Source: an uncultured SAR86 cluster bacterium (GTDB lineage Bacteria; Pseudomonadota; Gammaproteobacteria; Magnimaribacterales; AG-339-G14). Taken from it: a DNA stretch of 35,713 nucleotides. Location: the NCBI GenBank assembly GCA_902528485.1, contig CABZTA010000007.1, forward strand, positions 1 to 35,713, written 5' to 3'. Every line of letters begins with the position of its first letter. Position 1 is the first letter of the stretch. The notes under the pieces were generated by a model. The model saw only the letters and a program-made list of their open reading frames with translations, did not search any database and was not told where the DNA came from. Positions 7,648-15,349 of this stretch are shown here, one piece after another. Position numbers and translations under genes: made by a program.

Positions 7648-9566
7648 TCTTCTAAAATCACTAAAGTTGAGCCGCTCTCAACCTGATCTCCAACAGCAAT
7701 CAATACTTCTTTTACGTTTCCATCACTTGGAGCAGTTACCTTATGCTCCATTTTCATAGCTTCCAGAATCACTAAAGTTTGGCCAGACTTAACAGACTCA
7801 TTTTTTTTGACAGGTACATCAACCACTTTTCCAGGCATAGGAGCAGTTAAGCCACCGGCAATTTCGTTTATCGAGCTAGACTCAAACCTTTCTTTCATCT
7901 CAAACAATAAGTCTCCCTTAATGGTTTGAATAAGAAACTTACCTTCATGGTATGTAATTTTTGAAATTATCCTTTTTCCATCAATTTCAATATCTATAGA
8001 TTCATCATCAAATTCATAAATTTTTACTGAAGCATCATTTGAAAGACAAAAGTCTCCACCTCTTTTTGACTTATATTTGACCTCAATAACATCATCACCA
8101 AAAATTAAATCTACTTTTTGATATGGAAGCCTTGCGTTATGCCAACCAGATTGAATATTAGAAAGAACACTTGCACTTTCTCTGTTTTTAGCTTGATTCC
8201 ACATGGCTACCGCAACAGCATGATCAAAAATTTCATTTTCTGATAGATCAATTTCTGTGTTGAGATTTACTCTCTCAACAAAGTCGGTTGTTGTTTTTCC
8301 TTTGAGAAAATCTTCAGACCTTAGGATTGAAATAAGATAATCACGGTTTGTCCTCATGCCACCAAAATGACTTCTTTCAAGAGCCAAAGCTAGCTTTTGA
8401 GCAGCTTCCTCTCTAGTTTCAGCATAGGAAATAACTTTTCCAAGCATTGGATCAAAATTTGAGGACACGACAGTTCCTTTTTCAATCCCTACATCCCAGC
8501 GCACAGAAGGATTATCGCATGGATCTAAGGCAATTATATCTCCAGTAACTGGGAGAAATTCATTTGCAGGATCTTCCGCATAAAGCCTAACTTCGATTGA
8601 TGAACCTATCAATTCAACATCATCTTGAACAAACTCTAATTCATTGCCTTGAGCAATCTTTATTTGTTCTTTAACAAGATCTAGACCAGTTACCTCTTCT
8701 GTTACCGGATGTTCTACTTGGAGTCTCGTGTTTACTTCTAAAAAAAAGAATTCTTTGGTTTTATCATCAAATAAAAACTCAACTGTTCCTGCAGATTCAT
8801 ATTTAAGTGCAGAAGCAAGCTGAACAGCTGCAGATCCAATTTTGTTTCTGAGCTCTTGATCAATAACTGTAGAAGGAGATTCTTCAACTATTTTTTGGTG
8901 CCTTCTTTGAATTGAGCACTCTCTTTCTCCTAAGTGAACAACGTTTCCAAAAGAATCACCTAAAATTTGAATCTCTATGTGACGAGATTTTTCTACATAT
9001 CTTTCTAAAAAAACTCTTTTATCGCCAAAACCGCTCTCGGCTTCACGCTCTGCAGCTGATATGCTCTCTTTTAATTTTTTAGGATCTTCAACAATTCTCA
9101 TCCCTTTACCACCTCCTCCAGCAGAAGCCTTAACAAGAATTGGATACCCAATTTTTTTTGCATCTTTGGCATCAGAAGTCATAGGAAGAGTAGGAACACC
9201 AGCCTTTTCAGCTAGTTTCTTGGAGGTAATTTTATCTCCCATTTTTTTAATGACATTCCCACTTGGTCCTATCCAAATGATCCCTGCTTTTTTCACAGAA
9301 TTTGCAAACCCAGCATTTTCAGATAAAAAGCCATATCCCGGATGAATTGCATGAGAACCTGAATTTTTAGCAATAGAAATTATTTCTTTTGCATCCAAAT
9401 AACTACCTTCCAATTTATAAGCTTCATCAGCCTCCTTAACATAAGGAGAATTAGCATCATCTTCTGTATAAATAGCAACACATGAGATTCCCATATCTTG
9501 AGCACTGCTGATCACTCTACTTGCAATTTCTCCTCTATTTGCAATTAGTAATTTTTTAATGATCAT
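7644..9566 (-). CDS. Acyl-CoA carboxylase alpha subunit (biotin carboxylase + biotin carrier)
   Basis: A 640-residue biotin-dependent carboxylase alpha subunit. The N-terminal biotin carboxylase domain starts KKLLIANRGEIA, has HPGYGFLSEN, the ATP-grasp glycine loop ASAGGGGKGM and the FLEVNTRLQVEHPVTE block. A middle linking region follows, then a C-terminal biotinyl domain with EAMKMEHK, where Lys605 is the biotin site, 35 residues before the end as usual. Size and layout match MccA/LiuD, AtuF and PccA, so 3-methylcrotonyl-, geranyl- or propionyl-CoA are all possible substrates; the AtuA neighbour favours a branched or terpene-derived acyl-CoA. It overlaps the upstream beta subunit gene by four bases, indicating coupled expression of the two subunits. 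Confidence 0.93.
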   Translation of the reverse strand: MIIKKLLIANRGEIASRVISSAQDMGISCVAIYTEDDANSPYVKEADEAYKLEGSYLDAKEIISIAKNSGSHAIHPGYGFLSENAGFANSVKKAGIIWIGPSGNVIKKMGDKITSKKLAEKAGVPTLPMTSDAKDAKKIGYPILVKASAGGGGKGMRIVEDPKKLKESISAAEREAESGFGDKRVFLERYVEKSRHIEIQILGDSFGNVVHLGERECSIQRRHQKIVEESPSTVIDQELRNKIGSAAVQLASALKYESAGTVEFLFDDKTKEFFFLEVNTRLQVEHPVTEEVTGLDLVKEQIKIAQGNELEFVQDDVELIGSSIEVRLYAEDPANEFLPVTGDIIALDPCDNPSVRWDVGIEKGTVVSSNFDPMLGKVISYAETREEAAQKLALALERSHFGGMRTNRDYLISILRSEDFLKGKTTTDFVERVNLNTEIDLSENEIFDHAVAVAMWNQAKNRESASVLSNIQSGWHNARLPYQKVDLIFGDDVIEVKYKSKRGGDFCLSNDASVKIYEFDDESIDIEIDGKRIISKITYHEGKFLIQTIKGDLLFEMKERFESSSINEIAGGLTAPMPGKVVDVPVKKNESVKSGQTLVILEAMKMEHKVTAPSDGNVKEVLIAVGDQVESGSTLVILED

Positions 9567-11194
9567 AGTCTGAACACTCCAAATCCATCTGATCCCTTAA
9601 CCTCTTTATTATTTACAACAGAAAGGCAAATACCAAGAACTGTCCTGGTATCTCTTGGATCAATAATCCCATCATCGGAAATTGCACTTGTGGCTATTAA
9701 AGCTTCAGAACCTTTGTCATGAGAAATTTTTTGACCTTGTACAATTTTTGCATCTTCTTTTTCATCGAAGGGGAGACCATCACGCATAGCTTTTGCTCTT
9801 CTTACCATAGACATAACTCCAGCTATTTGTTCTCCTCCCATTACGGCAATCTTTGCTGTTGGCCATAAAAAGGTAAAAGCATTACCAAATTCTCTTCCAG
9901 ACATGGCATATGTACCGGCACCGTATGAGTTTCCAAGAATAACTGTCAAATGAGGGACCTCAGAATTTGAAACTGCATTTAGCATTTGTGCCCCTTTTTT
10001 AATCGATCCATTTTGCTCAAATTCTTTTCCAATATTAAAACCTGTAATATTTTGTAAAAAAACAAGAGGGATACTTATCTGATTGCATAGTTGAATAAAG
10101 TGGGCTGCCTTTTGGGATGAATCTGGAAATAAGGAACCATTATTTCCTAAAACTCCGACTGTGTGCCCATGAATTTTCATGAAACCGCATATTATAGTTG
10201 GACCAAAGAGGGGTTTGAATTCTTCAAACCTTGAACCATCTGCTACTCTCGAAATTACTTCGCGAACATCAAATGGTCTTTTCAAGCTTGGATTCACAAT
10301 ACCTAATAAGTCTTCTTGATCATTAATAGGCTCTTCATGGATAGAATCAGGAGAATTACCTTCTTTTGACCAATCAAGATGAGACATAACTTCTCTGCCA
10401 ATTCTTATTGCATCCATTTCATCTTCCGCAAAATAGTCCGCTAAACCGGATTTTTCAGCATGCATCTTTGCTCCACCTAGACTTTCGGCATCAGATTCTT
10501 CACCTGTTGCCATTTTAACTAATGGCGGACCACCCAAAAATACTTGAGACTGTTCTTTAACAAAAATATTGTAATCTGACATTCCCGGCTGATAAGCACC
10601 TCCCGCAGTGGAAGATCCAAAAGTAATTGTTACAGTTGGAATACCGAGCTTTGATAGTTCGGTTATTTCATAGAACTGTCTTCCTGACTCAGCAAAATGA
10701 CCAACATTTAAAGCAACTGAAGAACGGTTTCCTCTAGGTCTCAAATCTCCGCCAGCTGATTCAACAAATTGCACAAAAGGAATGCGACAGTCTCTGGCAA
10801 TTTGCATTGCTCTCATCCATTTTTTTACTGAGAACGCTTGCATTGCCCCAGCCAAAACTGTTGGATCATTTGCAAAAATAATACATTCAACACCGGCAGA
10901 AACACCTATGCCTGCTACGCAACCTCCCCCTACAGGATAGTCAGACTTATAACCGGCTAGTGGGCTAATTTCTAAAAATGGACTATCAGGATCTAAAAAA
11001 TTAAAAATTCTTTCTCTTACAGGAAGCTTTCCTCTGGCAGCAAGTCTTTCATGATGCCTCGGACCACCACCAGCTTCAGCTTCATCGAGAAGATCATTGA
11101 TCTCATCAAGCTTTCCGAGCATGGATTTTTTATTTGAAATAAACTCATCATCGTTCAGATTTAAACGGGTTTTTAAAGGTTGTGCTTCTAACAT
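9563..11194 (-). CDS. Acyl-CoA carboxylase beta (carboxyltransferase) subunit
   Basis: A 543-residue carboxyltransferase of the MCC/GCC/PCC type, with both crotonase-like halves. The N half has LAARGKLPVRER and GSSTAGGAY (residues 193-201), the first oxyanion site; the C half has GVLGNNGSLF and GNSYGAGTY, the second. It moves the carboxyl group from carboxybiotin on the partner subunit to an acyl-CoA. Length is close to LiuB and AtuC (about 535-540). It is the first gene of the minus-strand pair and has 120 bases of upstream intergenic DNA for a promoter. Substrate choice between methylcrotonyl- and geranyl-CoA depends on residues lining the acyl pocket and cannot be settled by eye. No acyl-CoA dehydrogenase or HMG-CoA lyase lies nearby. 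Confidence 0.92.
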   Translation of the reverse strand: MLEAQPLKTRLNLNDDEFISNKKSMLGKLDEINDLLDEAEAGGGPRHHERLAARGKLPVRERIFNFLDPDSPFLEISPLAGYKSDYPVGGGCVAGIGVSAGVECIIFANDPTVLAGAMQAFSVKKWMRAMQIARDCRIPFVQFVESAGGDLRPRGNRSSVALNVGHFAESGRQFYEITELSKLGIPTVTITFGSSTAGGAYQPGMSDYNIFVKEQSQVFLGGPPLVKMATGEESDAESLGGAKMHAEKSGLADYFAEDEMDAIRIGREVMSHLDWSKEGNSPDSIHEEPINDQEDLLGIVNPSLKRPFDVREVISRVADGSRFEEFKPLFGPTIICGFMKIHGHTVGVLGNNGSLFPDSSQKAAHFIQLCNQISIPLVFLQNITGFNIGKEFEQNGSIKKGAQMLNAVSNSEVPHLTVILGNSYGAGTYAMSGREFGNAFTFLWPTAKIAVMGGEQIAGVMSMVRRAKAMRDGLPFDEKEDAKIVQGQKISHDKGSEALIATSAISDDGIIDPRDTRTVLGICLSVVNNKEVKGSDGFGVFRL

Positions 11195-11274
11195 GATTTT
11201 TTAAAGAAAATTTAAATAAAATATGCCTCAATATTTCTAGAAAGTCTATTTTGTTGGTAACTTGAACAAAGAGA

Positions 11275-11302
11275 TGACTTGAATAAAGTTGAATATTATA
11301 AT
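11275..11302 (+). promoter_or_regulatory. Likely sigma70-type promoter for tRNA-Val
   Basis: A perfect -10 hexamer TATAAT lies at 11297-11302, twelve bases before the tRNA. The -35 candidate TGACTT at 11275-11280 is weak, with a 16-base spacer. Position relative to the tRNA 5' end is right for a short leader. Confidence 0.5.
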
Positions 11303-11314
11303 TCCGAATTCTCT

Positions 11315-11390
11315 GGGCGATTAACTCAATTGGTAGAGTGCCACCCTTACAAGGTGGAAGTTACAGGTTCAAGTCCTGTATCGCCCACCA
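11315..11390 (+). tRNA. tRNA-Val (anticodon UAC)
   Basis: A 76-base cloverleaf folds cleanly: acceptor GGGCGAT/ATCGCCC, D-stem ACTC/GAGT, anticodon stem CCACC/GGTGG around loop CTTACAA (anticodon TAC at 11348-11350), T-stem ACAGG/CCTGT with loop TTCAAGT, and an encoded CCA end. It reads GUA and, with wobble modification, other Val codons. The convergent PHP-domain gene ends only 7 bases downstream. Confidence 0.97.
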
Positions 11391-11397
11391 GCGATGA

Positions 11398-12645
11398 TTA
11401 AATCCTTAGTTTAAAACTCAATTGAGCATTCTTTTTAGGTGCAATGAATGCATTTTCTACAGAAAATACAAGCTCAATGTTTTTCAACGCATCTATAGTT
11501 TTAATTTCAATAATTTTCTTGCTGTGAGGATCAATTTCAAAAAAATTAGTATTTTGAGACAAAGTATACTTAGAGAAATTTCTTAACATCATTTTTGCAT
11601 CAGATTTATTCTCAATTAAAACTTCTAATATTGTTGTTCCTGCCTGGTATCCCAAGCTTTTCATGGATAGGCTGCTTTTTAAAAGAGGTAATAAATTATT
11701 TTCTAAACCAATTAAATTATTCTTAAACCATACAATAGTTCTCCCCTCAAATAATGCTTCCTTAATTGAATTTTCAGATTTTCCTTTTGAAAGGATCAAT
11801 GTTACTGGACGATGTTTACCTTTATAAAATGAATAGTCCCAATCAATTAAATTATGAACATCTGAAGTTCCTATGATTGTTAAATCGTTATCTATAGCTA
11901 TTTGAAAAGCCTCATCTGAATAATTTATTCCATTTGCAATTTCTATTCCATGCAGTTTATTTTCTTTAATAAGTTTTTTATGAAAATCAGTAAGAACAGA
12001 AATACCTTGAGGGGACTGTGGCGTCCACCAAGAATGATTCCAAAAAATAAAACCTCCTTGAGCGTGTGCTGCATCCACAGCTTTCTCTACCGGCCAAACA
12101 GAAGTCAAAGCATAATAGTCTCTGATGGTTTTATTTTCTTCCCATGATGCTGCTTCAGGATATTGCTTTAAAAGTTCTTGTGCCAGCGGAATATTAGACT
12201 CATCATCATTGAATAATAAATTTGCATCTTTGATGAAAATTGCATTGATATGACCTGCTGGCGGTATTCTTGTAATTTCAGCTCCATTAATTACTAATAA
12301 ATCCTCATTATTTTTATTAGCTAATAGAGCCTCTTCATAAGCATCATTTCTATTTTTATTTGGTAAAAATTCAATGTGAGGCTGATATTCAAGGTGCTCA
12401 GTAATTGCTAAAACATCTAAACCATCTCTCAATGCTTCTTCTACTCTAATATTTGGCCACACATGCCCATCAGAAAAGACTGAATGAGTATGCAAATCAG
12501 AAACGATAACAAGATATTCTTTTGTATTTGGAAATGAAATTTTCCTATCTTCATTAATATCTTTATCTAGAGATAAAGAACCTGCTTCTCCACCACCAAA
12601 AGAGTAAAAACTTAAAATGAGAAAATTTATGAGTATTTTTTTCAT
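11398..12645 (-). CDS. Exported PHP-domain metal-dependent phosphoesterase-like hydrolase
   Basis: A 415-residue protein with an N-terminal hydrophobic segment (about residues 4-18) resembling a signal peptide, then a PHP domain. The metal-binding set looks complete: HTH as H52 and H54, D59, E83-H84, a Glu in NGAEITR, His in FWNHSWW, and a Asp/His pair in TSDVHN. Such trinuclear centres hydrolyse phosphoesters. Exported PHP proteins of this size include organophosphate diesterases (Sb-PDE-like), so phosphorus scavenging in the periplasm is a reasonable guess, though the substrate is unknown. The ~125-residue C-terminal part looks beta-rich. It stands alone on the minus strand between two tRNA genes. 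The signal peptide is short and unpolished, so export is probable but not certain. Confidence 0.82.
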   Translation of the reverse strand: MKKILINFLILSFYSFGGGEAGSLSLDKDINEDRKISFPNTKEYLVIVSDLHTHSVFSDGHVWPNIRVEEALRDGLDVLAITEHLEYQPHIEFLPNKNRNDAYEEALLANKNNEDLLVINGAEITRIPPAGHINAIFIKDANLLFNDDESNIPLAQELLKQYPEAASWEENKTIRDYYALTSVWPVEKAVDAAHAQGGFIFWNHSWWTPQSPQGISVLTDFHKKLIKENKLHGIEIANGINYSDEAFQIAIDNDLTIIGTSDVHNLIDWDYSFYKGKHRPVTLILSKGKSENSIKEALFEGRTIVWFKNNLIGLENNLLPLLKSSLSMKSLGYQAGTTILEVLIENKSDAKMMLRNFSKYTLSQNTNFFEIDPHSKKIIEIKTIDALKNIELVFSVENAFIAPKKNAQLSFKLRI

Positions 12646-12711
12646 ATCCTATTTCGAATAAAGCATAAAAACTATTGATTAGTTTATGTGATTTTTTTTC
12701 TTCAAGGTATG

Positions 12712-12717
12712 TATAAT
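12712..12717 (+). promoter_or_regulatory. -10 element for tRNA-Asp
   Basis: TATAAT matches the -10 consensus exactly, 13 bases before the tRNA 5' end. No convincing -35 is seen at 17 bases (TGATTT at 12689-12694 is the nearest). It could also drive the SDR gene 20 bases after the tRNA, since no terminator separates them. Confidence 0.5.
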
Positions 12718-12730
12718 TGCAACCTCAAAT

Positions 12731-12809
12731 GGACCGGTAGTTCAGTTCTGGTTAGAACGCCGCCCTGTCACGGCGGAGGTCGCGGGTTCGAGTCCCGTCC
12801 GGTCCGCCA
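12731..12809 (+). tRNA. tRNA-Asp (anticodon GUC)
   Basis: A 79-base cloverleaf: acceptor GGACCGG/CCGGTCC, D-stem GTTC/GAAC, anticodon stem CCGCC/GGCGG around CTGTCAC (anticodon GTC at 12767-12769), T-stem GCGGG/CCCGT with loop TTCGAGT, discriminator G and encoded CCA. The D-loop is slightly long (11 bases). It is followed after 20 bases by the SDR start codon. Confidence 0.97.
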
Positions 12810-12829
12810 TTTTTAAAAGGTTCTAAATT

Positions 12830-13633
12830 ATGAAAATTGAAGATATTTTTTCGGTGAAAGACAAAGTAGCTCTTGTCACAGGTGGATCAAGAGGAGTTGG
12901 GGAAATGATTGCCTCAGCTTACTTGGCAAATGGAGCGAAAGTTTACATCACCGCCAGAAAAGCAGATGCTTGTAACGACAAAGCCAATGAACTTAGTGAG
13001 AGATATAACGCAGAATGCATTTCAATTCCCAATAATGCCTCAACCCTTGATGGGATAGAAGAGTTGTATAACGAAATTTCTCAAAAAGAATCTAAAATTG
13101 ATATTTTGGTTAACAATGCTGGTGCAGCATGGGGAGAGCCTATTGAAGAATTCTCAGAACTTGGATGGGATAAGGTGATGGACTTAAACGTTAAAAGTAT
13201 GTTTTTTGTTACACAGAAATTCTTGCCTTTATTAAAGAAAGGATCTACCAAAGAAAATCCAGCTAGAGTGATTAATATCGGTTCGATTGATGGTATTAAC
13301 ACACCGGCTTTTGAAAACTATGTTTACAGCGCTTCTAAAGCGGCAGTTCATCATTTGACTAGGCATCTATCCTCAAGATTGGTGCAAGATAATATTTTAG
13401 TAAATGCAATTGCTCCAGGTCCTTTCCCAAGCAACATGTTGGGATCCGCTGTGGCACATAATTATGATCCATTAGTCAAAAGGAATCCTATGAAAAGAAT
13501 TGGAACGGCAGAAGATGTGGGAGGTCTTGCAATTTTTCTGTCTTCGCGAGCAGGAAATTTTACTGTTGGTGAAACCATTATTTGTGATGGAGGATTGACT
13601 GCTTCATCAGGTCACGACCTTACATCTGAATAA
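12830..13633 (+). CDS. SDR family oxidoreductase, RhlG-like
   Basis: A 267-residue classical short-chain dehydrogenase/reductase. The NAD(P)-binding motif TGGSRGVG is at 17-24, NNAGA at 95-99, and the catalytic Ser152, Tyr166 and Lys170 (YSASK) are present. Stretches such as ARVINIGS and IAPGPFPS, and the overall length, recall RhlG, a beta-ketoacyl reductase-like SDR of Pseudomonas, but SDR substrate assignment by eye is unsafe. The Arg in GGSRG and the sequence TARK after the second strand suggest NADP(H). It sits 20 bases after tRNA-Asp and ends 2 bases before a strong terminator stem, so it is probably a tRNA-mRNA transcript of its own. Confidence 0.9.
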   Translation: MKIEDIFSVKDKVALVTGGSRGVGEMIASAYLANGAKVYITARKADACNDKANELSERYNAECISIPNNASTLDGIEELYNEISQKESKIDILVNNAGAAWGEPIEEFSELGWDKVMDLNVKSMFFVTQKFLPLLKKGSTKENPARVINIGSIDGINTPAFENYVYSASKAAVHHLTRHLSSRLVQDNILVNAIAPGPFPSNMLGSAVAHNYDPLVKRNPMKRIGTAEDVGGLAIFLSSRAGNFTVGETIICDGGLTASSGHDLTSE

Positions 13634-13635
13634 AA

Positions 13636-13661
13636 AAAACCCCGCATTATGCGGGGTTTTT
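13636..13661. terminator. Bidirectional rho-independent terminator
   Basis: A GC-rich stem, ACCCCGC-type arms flanking the loop ATTAT, is bordered by As on one side and Ts on the other. It ends the SDR transcript on the plus strand (five Ts). Read on the minus strand the U tract is longer, eight (bases 13632-13639), so it may work even better for a transcript coming from the DASS side. Confidence 0.92.
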
Positions 13662-13662
13662 C

Positions 13663-13765
13663 AAGAGAAAGTATCTCAACTAATCTCTTACTAGAGGCGG
13701 GACGTACCGGCCTCTAGCCGGAATACGGGTCAACCCGTTGTCAAGAGGCACCCCCTGATATTCCT
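13663..13765 (-). ncRNA. Candidate structured small RNA (unidentified)
   Basis: This interval has no convincing gene but is GC-rich (32 of 50 bases at 13691-13740) in very AT-rich surroundings and packed with inverted repeats: AAGAGA/TCTCTT (13663-13668 and 13684-13689), CTAGAGGC/GCCTCTAG (13691-13698 and 13710-13717), an alternative CCGGC/GCCGG (13707-13711 and 13717-13721) that competes with it, and ACGGG/CCCGT closing a TCAA loop (13725-13738, plus-strand bases). On the minus strand these would be followed by the terminator with eight Us, which is why that strand is proposed. It does not resemble 6S, SRP, RNase P or tmRNA as far as I can recall them. No clear promoter was found. Confidence 0.4.
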
Positions 13766-13909
13766 GCTAAATAGTTAATATTAATTTTGGACCACCTCCT
13801 GTACAGGGTAAATTTTATAAAAACAGTTCTAGAGAATCCCTGATTTATTTCACTAGCTGCGACACCTTTTAATATATTAATACTAGGAGCAAAGAAGAAC
13901 AATAAGAAA
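13766..13909. other. AT-rich intergenic DNA with a short palindrome
   Basis: Between the hairpin region and the end of the DASS gene there is no credible gene. A 68-codon minus-strand frame covering 13741-13947 overlaps the DASS end and shows no family resemblance. The palindrome CCTGTACAGG at 13798-13807 is the one notable site; it may be a fold-back in the DASS 3' untranslated region or an operator, with nothing to decide between these. Confidence 0.35.
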
Positions 13910-15343
13910 CTAGCTAAATAACTCAAAAGAATTTGGAAATAAGACATTCATTGCTAACAAGATTAATCCGCAGATAACATTCAGAAATATTCCTGCTCTG
14001 ACCATTCTGCTAATAGGAATATACCCTGATGCATAAACAATTGAATTAGGAGGAGTTGCAACTGGAAGCATAAAAGCACAACTAGCCGCAATAGTCAGCG
14101 GTACTATTAACAACATAGGATTTACTCCAATATTGATTCCTATTCCTGCAATTATTGGAATAAAAGTGATCGTTGTAGTTAGGTTGCTTGTTAATTCTGT
14201 AAGTGCGATTACTAAGGCTATGACGATGAATAATACTATGACAAGATTGGCTTCATTGGGTACTAAGTTTGCTAACCATATAGCGAGACCAGAATCATTC
14301 ACTACGTATGCAAGTGCCATACCACCACCAAAAAGAAAAATTAATCCCCAAGGGAATTTTGATTGAACATCATCCCAATTAATCAAAGCTCTATTATTGG
14401 AGGTTAAGAAAAAAAGACTTAGACCTCCAATCATCGAAATGACTGCGTCTTCTAGAAGAAACATATAAGGTAAGTCATCAATGAGTTTTCTAAAAACCCA
14501 TCCAAGCGCCGTAAATAAAAATACTCCGGATATAATCTTTTCCTCTTTAGTCATGGATCCTAATTCAATCTCTATATCGATTAGTATCTTTTTTGCACTT
14601 CCTGTATCCGAAAAATTAATCGGAAATAAGAATTTAGTCAAAACAATCCATATTATTGGTAAAGAAACTAATGAGAATGGAGCAGCTACCTTGAACCAAT
14701 CTATGAAGCCGATATCAAGATTATAATTTTCAAACGCATATTGAATAAGAACTCCATTAGGTGCTGTTCCTATTGGAGTTGTTATACCTCCCAAAGAAGA
14801 TGAGTAGGCTATACCCAGTAAAAGACACACTTGAAAGTTTAATTTTTGATCTTCGGTAAGATTTTTTATCGAATCGTTAATAGCTTGAATTATTGAGATC
14901 CCAATTGGGAGAAGCATGATAGTTGTTGAAGTATTCATTATCCACATACTTAAAATAAAGCTTGCCAGCATAAATCCTGCAATTAATCTTTCGCTTTTGA
15001 AGCCGGTAATTGTCAAAACAAAGAGAGCAATTCGTTTATGTAAATTCCATTTCTGCATTGCTATTGCGATCATAAATCCACCGGCGAACAAAAATTGAAC
15101 TTTATTCATGTATTCTTTTGACAAAACACCTATTTGTTCGACTCCTAAAAGAGGGAAAGCAACTAAAGGAATCAAAGCTGTTGCAGGAAGGGGAAGAGCT
15201 TCGGTTGCCCACCAAATACCCATCAAAACAAAAATCGCAGCCGTAATTTGTCCTCTATTCGACAAATCATCTGGACTAAAAAAAAATAAAACTACAAAAA
15301 AAAGTATTAATCCCGCCCAAAATCCTATTTTTTTTGAATCCAT
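13910..15343 (-). CDS. DASS (SLC13) family sodium/anion symporter
   Basis: A 477-residue polytopic inner-membrane protein with about a dozen hydrophobic segments. The SLC13 signature is complete near residues 420-436: S-C-A-F-M-L-P-V-A-T-P-P-N-S-I-V fits S-x2-F-x2-P-[LIVM]-[GSA]-x3-N-x-[LIVM]-V. The matching first half has TTPIGTAPN, the paired substrate/sodium hairpin motif. Members import dicarboxylates such as succinate, or sulfate, with sodium, which suits a marine cell; the substrate is not determined. ATG at 15343 is preferred; a TTG at 15349, directly after the sirtuin stop, would add two residues. It is in line with the upstream sirtuin gene with no gap, so translation is likely coupled. 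Confidence 0.92.
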   Translation of the reverse strand: MDSKKIGFWAGLILFFVVLFFFSPDDLSNRGQITAAIFVLMGIWWATEALPLPATALIPLVAFPLLGVEQIGVLSKEYMNKVQFLFAGGFMIAIAMQKWNLHKRIALFVLTITGFKSERLIAGFMLASFILSMWIMNTSTTIMLLPIGISIIQAINDSIKNLTEDQKLNFQVCLLLGIAYSSSLGGITTPIGTAPNGVLIQYAFENYNLDIGFIDWFKVAAPFSLVSLPIIWIVLTKFLFPINFSDTGSAKKILIDIEIELGSMTKEEKIISGVFLFTALGWVFRKLIDDLPYMFLLEDAVISMIGGLSLFFLTSNNRALINWDDVQSKFPWGLIFLFGGGMALAYVVNDSGLAIWLANLVPNEANLVIVLFIVIALVIALTELTSNLTTTITFIPIIAGIGINIGVNPMLLIVPLTIAASCAFMLPVATPPNSIVYASGYIPISRMVRAGIFLNVICGLILLAMNVLFPNSFELFS

Positions 15344-15349
15344 AAACAA

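Noticed and set aside
13788-13800. GGACCACCTCCT resembling the 3' end of 16S rRNA
   Set aside because: Only about twelve bases match and no other rRNA sequence surrounds it; likely chance.
13741-13947. Minus-strand 68-codon open frame as a small membrane protein
   Set aside because: It overlaps the end of the DASS gene in another frame, has no recognised homology, and its C-terminal half runs through the hairpin region. The hydrophobic start comes from the AT-rich DASS tail.
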